Source: Rhodospirillales bacterium (lineage in GTDB: Bacteria > Pseudomonadota > Alphaproteobacteria > Rhodospirillales > Defluviicoccaceae). From it: a DNA stretch of 48,937 bases. The stretch spans positions 1 through 48,937 of the forward strand of contig REES01000114.1 of the NCBI GenBank assembly GCA_007694935.1, given 5' to 3'. A program made the translations under genes and the position numbers. Positions 8,590 to 15,573 of this stretch are shown here, one piece after another; the stretch's first letter is position 1, and every line of letters starts with the position of its first letter. The notes under the pieces are model-generated. The model worked only from the letters and a program-made list of their open reading frames with translations, was not told the origin of the DNA and ran no database searches.

Positions 8590-8863
8590 ACGCCCCAGTG
8601 CCTCCCGCCTGCAAGATCGGCCTTGTGCATCCGCCGCGACGGTGAACCCCATTACCGTGTCGGCCGAGCCCTCGTTGAACGTGACGGCATCGCGCGGCGC
8701 TAGATTCCGCGCGAATTGAGGAGCATCGGCGAGGGGCTCAACAATCATGGGCTCACGTCAGGGCACATCGCACGAAACTTTTGCCGCTTCATCGTGTTTT
8801 CAATTTGTCGGCGGCGGAGCGGACTTCGCCGCCATCAACCATTGGTCAATCGAAGAGGGCGCC

Positions 8864-9151
8864 ATGAGCAAACGCGAGGCATATATCGACAAAATGAAGG
8901 CAAAAATCGACGAGTGGAATGCCCAGATCGCCGAACTCCAGGCCAAGGCCAAAGAGGCCGAGGCCGACATGAGAATCAAATATGATCAAGAAATTGACTC
9001 ATTGAAGAAACAGCGGGACGAAGCGGAAAATAAAATCGATGAGGTCAAGGCGGCCAGCGATAGTGCGTGGGAAAAAATGAGAGAAGGCATGGAGTCCGCG
9101 TTTGAGAATATATCGGACTCTTTCAAGAAAGCACTAGATCGCTTCAAGTGA
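8864..9151 (+). CDS. Small coiled-coil protein, sll1863-family stress-response type
   Basis: A 95-residue, strongly charged, almost wholly helical protein (Lys/Glu/Ala heptads from residue 5 to about 80, ending SFKKALDRFK). This pattern resembles the sll1863 family of small stress proteins; function is unknown. The ATG at 8864 follows GAAGAGGGCGCC. Codons are clearly AT-richer than in neighbours (AAA, AAT, ATA, TTG), suggesting transfer. About 85 nt upstream, GAAAC (8774-8778) and TGTT (8795-8798) are separated by 16 nt, a weak resemblance to the general-stress EcfG promoter. Confidence 0.75.
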   Translation: MSKREAYIDKMKAKIDEWNAQIAELQAKAKEAEADMRIKYDQEIDSLKKQRDEAENKIDEVKAASDSAWEKMREGMESAFENISDSFKKALDRFK

Positions 9152-9303
9152 CCGAAGGGGCACTCCACGCGTAACTGGTTCAAGCCGGCTCAAGGGGCGT
9201 GGCCCGGGCAGTCACCCACGCCGCGCTCGTTGTCGGCCAGTTGACTTGAGGGTGCCCCCATTACCTTAGCCGAGCTGTTGCATCCTGAGCAAACCGTGCC
9301 CGA

Positions 9304-10395
9304 ATGAAGCTTTTCGTCTGCTCGGTTTGCCGCAATCTGCTCTACTTTGACAATGTTTTTTGCGGGCGCTGTGGCGCCCAACTCGGATTTTTGCCCGACA
9401 GGACGGCCATGGCCGCCCTTGCGTCAGCCGGGCAGACGTTGTGGAGCCCCGTCGGTGACGATGGTCTTTATCGGCTCTGCGCCAACTATGTGGATCACGG
9501 TGTTTGCAACTGGATGGTTCATGCGGACGATGACACGCGTTTTTGCGTCTCCTGCCGGCTCAATCGAACCATCCCCGATCTACGATACAAGAACAACAAG
9601 GCTCTCTGGCAGACACTCGAAGCCGAGAAGCGGTGGCTCCTCTATTCCCTGTTGCGGCTGGGACTCGCGGTCGAGCCGCTGAGCCAAGTATCGTGGGGCC
9701 TCGCGTTCGATTTCCTGGCGGAGGCGGAACCGACGTTCCATGAGCACGGACGCGTCCTGACCGGACATTCGCAAGGCTTGATCACCCTCAATATCGCCGA
9801 AGCGGATCCTGTCGTGCGCGAGCGGATGCGCAACGACATGGCGGAGCCATACAGGACTGTTTTGGGGCATTTCCGGCATGAGTCGGGCCATTATTACTGG
9901 GACCGCCTGGTGCGCGACGGTTCCTGGCTGGAGCCTTTTCGGGCGCTCTTCGGAAACGAAACCAGAAACTACGGACAGGCGCTGGACGCGCACTACCGGG
10001 CAGGGCCTCCAGCCGATTGGACGAACCGGTTCATCAGCGCCTACGCCAGCACCCACCCTTGGGAGGATTGGGCCGAGTCCTGGGCCCACTACTTGCACAT
10101 TTGCGATACATTGGAAACGGCCTTTGCGTTCGGATTGAGAATGCAACCGCGCTTGGCGAAGAGCGATATCCTGGATGTCTCAACTGACATCGACGCCTAT
10201 GATCATGAAGATTTCCAACGTGTGATTGCCCACTGGTTTCCGCTCACGCTGGCCCTCAACAGCCTCAACCGCAGCATGGGGCACGAGCATGCTTACCCCT
10301 TCGTCCTGGCCCCGAAAGTGATTGATAAACTCGGCTTTGTTCATCGCGTGGTTCGTGCCTCGCGACAGCCGTCGGGCCCGTCGATCAAAGCCTGA
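9304..10395 (+). CDS. Zinc-ribbon putative metallopeptidase (Peptidase_Mx-type)
   Basis: A 363-residue protein with an N-terminal zinc ribbon (Cys6, Cys9, Cys20, Cys23), a second Cys cluster in residues 58-82, and a zincin motif HESGH at residues 192-196 followed by an acidic downstream helix (PWEDWAESWAHYLH) likely to supply the third ligand. This is the layout of the putative zinc-binding metallopeptidase family PF15887; substrates are unknown. No signal peptide is visible, so it is probably cytosolic. Base composition is lower in GC than the flanking genes, as with the preceding gene, and the two may have arrived together. Confidence 0.8.
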   Translation: MKLFVCSVCRNLLYFDNVFCGRCGAQLGFLPDRTAMAALASAGQTLWSPVGDDGLYRLCANYVDHGVCNWMVHADDDTRFCVSCRLNRTIPDLRYKNNKALWQTLEAEKRWLLYSLLRLGLAVEPLSQVSWGLAFDFLAEAEPTFHEHGRVLTGHSQGLITLNIAEADPVVRERMRNDMAEPYRTVLGHFRHESGHYYWDRLVRDGSWLEPFRALFGNETRNYGQALDAHYRAGPPADWTNRFISAYASTHPWEDWAESWAHYLHICDTLETAFAFGLRMQPRLAKSDILDVSTDIDAYDHEDFQRVIAHWFPLTLALNSLNRSMGHEHAYPFVLAPKVIDKLGFVHRVVRASRQPSGPSIKA

Positions 10396-10478
10396 GCGAG
10401 GCCACCCGCTGCGCGACGGCGTCCGCGCCGGGCCCGGGGAATCCCGGTTGCCATGGCTCCGCCGCCCGTGATAGTGAT

Positions 10479-10499
10479 TCCCCATCTCGGAGTTGGGGA
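10479..10499. promoter_or_regulatory. Inverted repeat upstream of fccA
   Basis: TCCCCA (10479-10484) and TGGGGA (10494-10499) form a 6-bp inverted repeat around a 9-nt centre, ending 53 nt before the fccA ATG. The position suits an operator or a 5' hairpin controlling the sulfur operon. It does not match the ATTC-N8-GAAT site of BigR/SqrR sulfide repressors. No regulator gene is adjacent. Confidence 0.3.
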
Positions 10500-10552
10500 T
10501 CGAGATGATTTACGAGCAGGGGTCGCACAATCGGCGGGAGGTCTTCACGGCA

Positions 10553-10876
10553 ATGAAGCGCTTTCGGAGAGCGGCTGGGCTGGCGGTCGCAGTCGGGATG
10601 GTGGTCGGGCTCGCTGCCGGCCCGGCGTTGGCAATTTCCGACGAGGAGGCATCGGTCCTGGCCGACGGCTGCGCCAACTGTCATGCCATGGACGGTCGCA
10701 TCCCGCCGGATATTCCACCGATCATCGGCAAGCCGGCCCGGGTGCTGCAGGCGCAGCTGCTGGCGTTCAAGGCCGATGAGGTACCCAACACCACCATCAT
10801 GAACCGGCTGGCCCGCGGCTTCACCGATGAGCAGATCGAAGCGATCGCTCGCCACCTCGCCGCCGCCAACCCCTGA
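10553..10876 (+). CDS. fccA: Monoheme cytochrome c subunit of sulfide dehydrogenase
   Basis: A 107-residue periplasmic c-type cytochrome. It has a Sec signal peptide (RRAAGLAVAVGMVVGLAAGPALA), one heme site CANCH at residues 40-44 and a likely axial Met83. It takes electrons from the flavoprotein encoded 17 nt downstream and passes them to the respiratory or photosynthetic chain. The ATG at 10553 after CGGGAGG puts the signal peptide at the N-terminus; earlier in-frame starts would add an unlikely leader. With a single heme it is the short FccA/SoxE-like type rather than the diheme Allochromatium type. Confidence 0.88.
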   Translation: MKRFRRAAGLAVAVGMVVGLAAGPALAISDEEASVLADGCANCHAMDGRIPPDIPPIIGKPARVLQAQLLAFKADEVPNTTIMNRLARGFTDEQIEAIARHLAAANP

Positions 10877-10893
10877 AAACCGGGAGGACCGCC

Positions 10894-12198
10894 ATGGCAC
10901 TGCTGATCAACCGCCGGCGGGCGCTGACGCTGCTGGGCGCCGCCGGAGCCGGCGCCGCCCTCGCCTCCTGGGGTGGGCCGAGGGTCGCCAAGGCCGCGGC
11001 GCCCCATGTCGTGGTGATCGGGGGCGGCTTCGGGGGCGCCACTGCCGCCAAATACATCAAGCGACGCAACCCCGACATCGCGGTCACCCTGATCGAGCCG
11101 GCGGAGCGGTTCTACACCTGCCCGTTCAGCAACCTCTACCTGGGCGAGCTGCGGGAGTTCGAGTCCATCGGACACGGCTATGACGAACTCCGGGACACCT
11201 ATGGCGTCACCGTCCTGCATACCTGGGCCGATGGGGTGGACCCTGATGCGAAATCGGTGCGCACCCGCAACGGGGAGGACATCGCCTATGACAAACTGGT
11301 GCTGTCACCGGGCGTGGATATGCAGTGGGGCGCGATCGAGGGTTACGATGAAGGTGCGGCCGACAAGGCGCCGCACGCCTGGAAGGCCGGGCCGCAGACC
11401 CGGCTGCTCAAGAGCCAGCTCGAAGCGATGGAGGACGGCGGCCTGTTCATCCTGGCGGCGCCCGCCAACCCGTACCGTTGCCCGCCGGGTCCGTACGAGC
11501 GGGTGGCGATGGTCGCCCACTACCTGAAGACCCACAAGCCGCGGTCGAAGATTCTGCTGCTGGACGCCAAGGACTCGTTCTCCAAGCAGGCCTTGTTCAT
11601 TGACGGCTGGGAGAGCCAGTACGGCGACATGATCGAATGGGTCAGCCTGTCCAACGACGGCAAGGTGGTGCGGGTGGACGCCGACACCCTGGAAGTGGAG
11701 ACGGAGTTCGGCACCCGCCACAAGGCCGACGTGCTGAACGTGGTGCCGCCACAGAAGGCTGGCTTCATCGCCGAGCGCGCCGGCGTCACCGACGAATCCG
11801 GCTGGGTGCCGGTGAAGCCGGCGACGTTCGAATCGGCACTGGTGGACGATATCTACGTGGTCGGCGATGCCACCGTCGCGGCCCCCATGCCCAAGTCGGG
11901 GTTTTGCGCCAACACCCAGGCCAAGGTGGTGGCGGCCGCCATCGTCGCAACGCTTGAAGGTCGGGAACCACCGGCGCCGTCCTGGTCCAACACGTGCTAC
12001 AGCCTGATCGCCCCGGGCTACGGCATCTCGGTTGCCGGCATCTACCACGTGGTCGATGGCAAGATTGCCGAGGTCGAGGGCTCCGGCGGGGTCAGCCCCA
12101 GGGAAGCGCCCGATGCCTTCCGCACCCGGGAGGCCCGCTACGGAGCCGCCTGGTATGCCGCCATCAGCAACGATACCTGGGGCACGGCGGGGAAGTAA
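10894..12198 (+). CDS. fccB: Flavocytochrome c sulfide dehydrogenase, FAD subunit
   Basis: Oxidises sulfide to sulfur in the periplasm. The 434-residue product has a twin-arginine signal (NRRRALTLLGAAGAG), an FAD-binding GGGFGGATAA, and Cys76 in YTCPFSNLYLG at the place where FccB proteins attach FAD covalently. Cys196 (YRCPPGPYE) and Cys338 (GFCANTQ) are candidates for the redox-active cysteine pair. A second dinucleotide motif, VVGDATVAAPMPKSG, precedes Cys338. It follows fccA closely and precedes a sulfur transporter and a SoxYZ fusion. Confidence 0.93.
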   Translation: MALLINRRRALTLLGAAGAGAALASWGGPRVAKAAAPHVVVIGGGFGGATAAKYIKRRNPDIAVTLIEPAERFYTCPFSNLYLGELREFESIGHGYDELRDTYGVTVLHTWADGVDPDAKSVRTRNGEDIAYDKLVLSPGVDMQWGAIEGYDEGAADKAPHAWKAGPQTRLLKSQLEAMEDGGLFILAAPANPYRCPPGPYERVAMVAHYLKTHKPRSKILLLDAKDSFSKQALFIDGWESQYGDMIEWVSLSNDGKVVRVDADTLEVETEFGTRHKADVLNVVPPQKAGFIAERAGVTDESGWVPVKPATFESALVDDIYVVGDATVAAPMPKSGFCANTQAKVVAAAIVATLEGREPPAPSWSNTCYSLIAPGYGISVAGIYHVVDGKIAEVEGSGGVSPREAPDAFRTREARYGAAWYAAISNDTWGTAGK

Positions 12199-12237
12199 GC
12201 CGTTGCTGTGCCTGGTTCGCCTGCTGAAGCAATCCGA

Positions 12238-13290
12238 ATGAGCCCGCTTGACTGGGTCGCCCCGGTCGGCTTCGGGCTTGGTCTTGTTTTCGGTGCCATG
12301 GGGTTGGTGGTGGGGTTCTGCCTCACCCGCGGCCTGCGCAACTGGCTGGTGGACGGCGACGGCATCAAGATCCGGACGTTCGCGCTCGCTCTCGCCGTCG
12401 CCCTGGCCGGGTCGCAAGCGATCGAGGCGGCGGGGTTCGTCAGCTACGGCCGCTCCCTTTACCTGCGGGACGTGGTGTCGTGGCCCCTGGTGGTGTTCGG
12501 GGGCGTGGTCTTCGGCTACGGCATGGTGCTCGCCAACGGCTGCGGATCACGGGCGCTGGTCCTGCTCGGCAGCGGCAATCTGAGATCGTTCGTGGTACTG
12601 ATGTGCGTCGGCCTTGCCGGCTATGCGACGCTCGCCGGCGTGTTGGCACCGCTCCGGGTGTTGGCGGCCGACGTCTCGACGATACCGGTCGGTCTGGTTC
12701 CGCCGACGCTGGCCGGGCTGATGCAAGGCTGGGGCTGGGGGACACTGGCCGCGCGGTGGCTCCCTGTGGTGCTGATCGCCGGGCTTCTCCTGATCTTCGC
12801 GTTCGGCCATCGCGATTTCCGCCGCGCGCGGCTGGATGTCAGCGGCGGCATCGTCATCGGCCTGCTGATCCCGCTCGGCTGGCTCACCACCGGCTACCTC
12901 GGTGCCGACGACTTCGAGCCGGTGCCGGTGGCGTCGCTGACCTTCGTGGCGCCGGTGGGTTCCACCCTTCAGTACCTCATGCTGTCAACCGGGATGGCGC
13001 TCAGTTTCGCAGTCGCCACGGTGCTCGGGGTCCTGGCAGGATCGGCGGTGACGGCACTGGCGACCGCCCGCTTCCGGCTGGAAGGGTTCAGCAGTCCCGG
13101 CCACATGCTTCGGTCGATCACCGGCAGCAGCCTGATGGGGGTGGGCGGGGCGCTCGCCGTGGGTTGCTCCATCGGTCAGGGCCTGACCGGCATGTCGACC
13201 CTGGCACTCACCTCGCTGGCGGCCTTCGCCAGCATCCTGTCGGGCGCCGCCATCGCCCTTCGTGGCCCATTGCGCGTTCGGGGGATGTAA
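12238..13290 (+). CDS. YeeE/YedE-family sulfur-compound transporter
   Basis: A roughly 350-residue polytopic inner-membrane protein with about nine or ten hydrophobic segments. Two repeated family motifs carry the conserved cysteines: VLANGCGSRALVLLGSGNLRS in the first half and LAVGCSIGQGLTGMS in the second. YeeE (TsuA) imports thiosulfate, and relatives move other sulfur species or selenium-linked compounds. Lying 39 nt after fccB and just before soxYZ, it probably moves thiosulfate or sulfane sulfur between compartments. The ATG at 12238 is chosen over a GTG ten codons earlier. Confidence 0.88.
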   Translation: MSPLDWVAPVGFGLGLVFGAMGLVVGFCLTRGLRNWLVDGDGIKIRTFALALAVALAGSQAIEAAGFVSYGRSLYLRDVVSWPLVVFGGVVFGYGMVLANGCGSRALVLLGSGNLRSFVVLMCVGLAGYATLAGVLAPLRVLAADVSTIPVGLVPPTLAGLMQGWGWGTLAARWLPVVLIAGLLLIFAFGHRDFRRARLDVSGGIVIGLLIPLGWLTTGYLGADDFEPVPVASLTFVAPVGSTLQYLMLSTGMALSFAVATVLGVLAGSAVTALATARFRLEGFSSPGHMLRSITGSSLMGVGGALAVGCSIGQGLTGMSTLALTSLAAFASILSGAAIALRGPLRVRGM

Positions 13291-13338
13291 ATCGGGAGCA
13301 TTTGCCCCCATCTCAGCGGATATTCGATGGGAGCACCG

Positions 13339-14163
13339 ATGACCATGCACGGCCGCAGCCTGATACGATCCGTCCGGCGCCGCGACGTCCTGGCCGCCGC
13401 GGCCGGTCTCGCCGCCTGCGCCATGCTGCAGCCCGTTGGGGCGCTGGCAGCGGGGCCGTGGCAGCGCCTGGACGCGGCCCGGGATCTGATTGGCGACACC
13501 GTACCGGACACCACCGGCATCCGCCTCGACCTGCCGCTGGTCTCCGAGGACGGATCAGCCGTGTCGGTGGCGGTCACCGTCGACAGCCCGATGACCGACG
13601 ACGATTTCGTCCAATCCATTCACCTGTTTGCCGACCGCAATCCCAGCCCGGAGATCCTGGCCGTCGAATTGACGCCCCGGGCCGGGCGGGCGGAGTTGTC
13701 GACCCGGGTGCGGCTCAATGAGTCCCAGTCCGTCATCGCCATCGCCCGGACCAGCAGAGGACGCGTGCTCGCCACCGCCCGGGACATCCGCGTCACCATC
13801 AGCGGCTGCCTGGTGCGCGCCGACACCTACGATTCCCCGGCCGACCTGGACACCCGGGTGCGGGTGACAGCGCCCGCCCGGGCCGGAGAGCCGGCCGAGG
13901 TGCTGACCCTGATCAACCACCCGATGGAGACGGGCTTGCGCCTGGACGAGGCCGGCGATCCCATCCCGGAGCGGATCATCGACCGGTTTGAAGCCCGCCT
14001 CAACGGCGAGCCGGTGCTGCGAGCCCGGTACTACCGGTCGCTGGCGGCGAACCCGTTCCTCCGCTTCCATGTGGCACCGGAGACCCCGGGGACCCTCGCG
14101 CTCACCTGGACCGAAGATACCGGACGGATTGCCGAGGCCGAGGCGCGGATCCGGCCCGGGTAA
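13339..14163 (+). CDS. soxYZ: SoxY-SoxZ fusion, sulfur carrier protein
   Basis: A 274-residue exported protein with a Tat-like signal (RSVRRRDVLAAAAGLAA), a SoxY domain (about 45-160) and a SoxZ domain (about 165-274). In canonical SoxY the sulfur-carrying Cys sits in a C-terminal GGCGG arm; here the equivalent is Cys157 in VTISGCLVR, internal and followed directly by the SoxZ part. Fused SoxYZ-like carriers are known next to quinoprotein dehydrogenases; here the neighbours are fccAB and yeeE, and soxXA, soxB and soxCD are absent. The ATG at 13339 follows GGGAG; ATGs at 13327 and 13345 are alternatives. Confidence 0.85.
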   Translation: MTMHGRSLIRSVRRRDVLAAAAGLAACAMLQPVGALAAGPWQRLDAARDLIGDTVPDTTGIRLDLPLVSEDGSAVSVAVTVDSPMTDDDFVQSIHLFADRNPSPEILAVELTPRAGRAELSTRVRLNESQSVIAIARTSRGRVLATARDIRVTISGCLVRADTYDSPADLDTRVRVTAPARAGEPAEVLTLINHPMETGLRLDEAGDPIPERIIDRFEARLNGEPVLRARYYRSLAANPFLRFHVAPETPGTLALTWTEDTGRIAEAEARIRPG

Positions 14164-14193
14164 AGCCGGCGGCCCGGAGGCATCCAGTGCGTC

Positions 14194-14895
14194 TCAGGGT
14201 GCGAGGGACGGGCGCGAGCCGAAGATGGCCGTGCCGACCCGGATCATGGTGGCTCCGAAGCGAACCGCCACGGGAAAGTCCGCGGTCATGCCCATGCTGA
14301 GTTCCGCCAAGCCGTTGCGCTCGGCGATACTCTTGAGGAACCCGAAGTGCAGCGCCGGCTCCTCGTCCACCGGCGGTACGCACATCAGGCCGCGAATGGG
14401 CAGGCCGAGATCGTCCAGGCAGCCGCGGATGAAGGCATCCGCCTGCTGCGGCAGAATGCCATTTTTTTGCGGCTCCTCCCCGGTATTGACCTGGATCAGC
14501 AGGTCAGGACGGCGGTCCGACCGCTCCATCGCCTCGGCCAGGGCGCGGGCCAGGGCGGGACGATCGAGGCTTTCGATGACATCAAACAGGTCGAGGGCGC
14601 GCTTCACCTTGTTGCGCTGCAGTGGGCCGACCAAGTGCAGACGAAGGTCGGGAACCTCCGCCTTCAGCGGGGGCCATTTGGCTTCGGCCTCCTGCACCCG
14701 GTTCTCGCCGAACACCCGCTGGCCGGCGGCAATGGCGGCGCGAAGGGCGTCGGGGCCGTGGGTCTTGGCGATCGCGACCAGGGTGATCGAGACGGGATCC
14801 CGGCCCACCGCCGCTGCCGCCTTGGCGATCTCGGCCTTGACCGCGGCAAGATTGGCGCCGATGTCGGCGCCTGTCGTGGCCTCCGCGTGCACCAT
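14194..14895 (-). CDS. yggS: YggS-family pyridoxal phosphate homeostasis protein
   Basis: A 233-residue TIM-barrel PLP-binding protein related to alanine racemase N-domains. The PLP lysine is Lys44 in LVAIAKTHG, followed by FGENRVQEAEAKW, HLVGPLQRNK and the C-terminal SMGMTADFPVAVRFGATMIR phosphate-binding region. It buffers and delivers PLP and affects amino-acid balance; it has no known enzymatic reaction. It is divergent from the ThiE-like gene, with only 30 nt between starts, so the two promoters must overlap the coding starts. Confidence 0.95.
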   Translation of the reverse strand: MVHAEATTGADIGANLAAVKAEIAKAAAAVGRDPVSITLVAIAKTHGPDALRAAIAAGQRVFGENRVQEAEAKWPPLKAEVPDLRLHLVGPLQRNKVKRALDLFDVIESLDRPALARALAEAMERSDRRPDLLIQVNTGEEPQKNGILPQQADAFIRGCLDDLGLPIRGLMCVPPVDEEPALHFGFLKSIAERNGLAELSMGMTADFPVAVRFGATMIRVGTAIFGSRPSLAP

Positions 14896-14925
14896 CAGTC
14901 TCCCGGTCGCTCGCTTGGATGAACC

Positions 14926-15573
14926 ATGGCAACCCTAGCAGAGGTTGCGCGCCGGTTGAACTGGCCGCATGGCCAGCGGCATCTGCCCCGACTGATCCTG
15001 ATGACCGATCCCGAGCGGCTTCCGGACCCGTTGGCGGCGATCGCCCGGCTGCCGCGGGGGGCGGCGGTGATCCTGCGCCATGCCGACGATCGCGAACGTG
15101 CCCAGGTTGCGGCAAGGCTCGCCGCCACGTGCCGCCGCCGCGGCCTCCGTCTGTTGATTGCGGCAGATCCGCATTTGGCCCGCGCCTGCGCCGCCGACGG
15201 CCTGCACCTGCCGGAGCGGTCGCTGCGCCACGGCAGCGGGGTGTGGCGGCGGCTTCGCCGCCCCGGCTGGCTGGTGACGGCGGCGGCGCATTCGGCGGCG
15301 GCGATTGCGGCCGCGACCCGCGCCGGCGTGGACGCGGTACTGCTGTCACCGGTGTTTCCGACCGCAAGCCACCCGGAAGCGGTCCCGCTGGGTCCAGTCC
15401 GGTTTGCCCGCTTGGTGCGGGCCAGCCGGATCCCGGTCTATGCCCTCGGCGGCATCGGCGGAGCCGCCGCCCTGCGGCTCAAGTTGAGCGGTGCCGCCGG
15501 CTTCGCGGCCATCGGCGGGCTTGCCGATGGGCCGGCTCAAGCCTCCGCGGCCGGATTGTCGTCGAGGCCATAG
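14926..15573 (+). CDS. Thiamine phosphate synthase-like protein (ThiE/TenI)
   Basis: A 215-residue TIM-barrel protein of the ThiE/TenI superfamily. The key stretch is DAVLLSPVFPTASHP with the phosphate-binding VYALGGIGG after it. ThiE couples hydroxymethylpyrimidine diphosphate and thiazole phosphate; TenI only isomerises the thiazole. Weak conservation of the ThiE pyrophosphate site and the absence of other thi genes make the TenI-like role or a degenerate function possible. Its 3' end overlaps the convergent TPR-sulfotransferase gene by 37 nt. Confidence 0.8.
   Translation: MATLAEVARRLNWPHGQRHLPRLILMTDPERLPDPLAAIARLPRGAAVILRHADDRERAQVAARLAATCRRRGLRLLIAADPHLARACAADGLHLPERSLRHGSGVWRRLRRPGWLVTAAAHSAAAIAAATRAGVDAVLLSPVFPTASHPEAVPLGPVRFARLVRASRIPVYALGGIGGAAALRLKLSGAAGFAAIGGLADGPAQASAAGLSSRP

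Noticed and set aside
10434-10447. Hairpin CCGGG-GAAT-CCCGG after the metallopeptidase gene as a terminator.
   Set aside because: Only a 5-bp stem and no U-tract; such palindromes are frequent in this GC-rich sequence.
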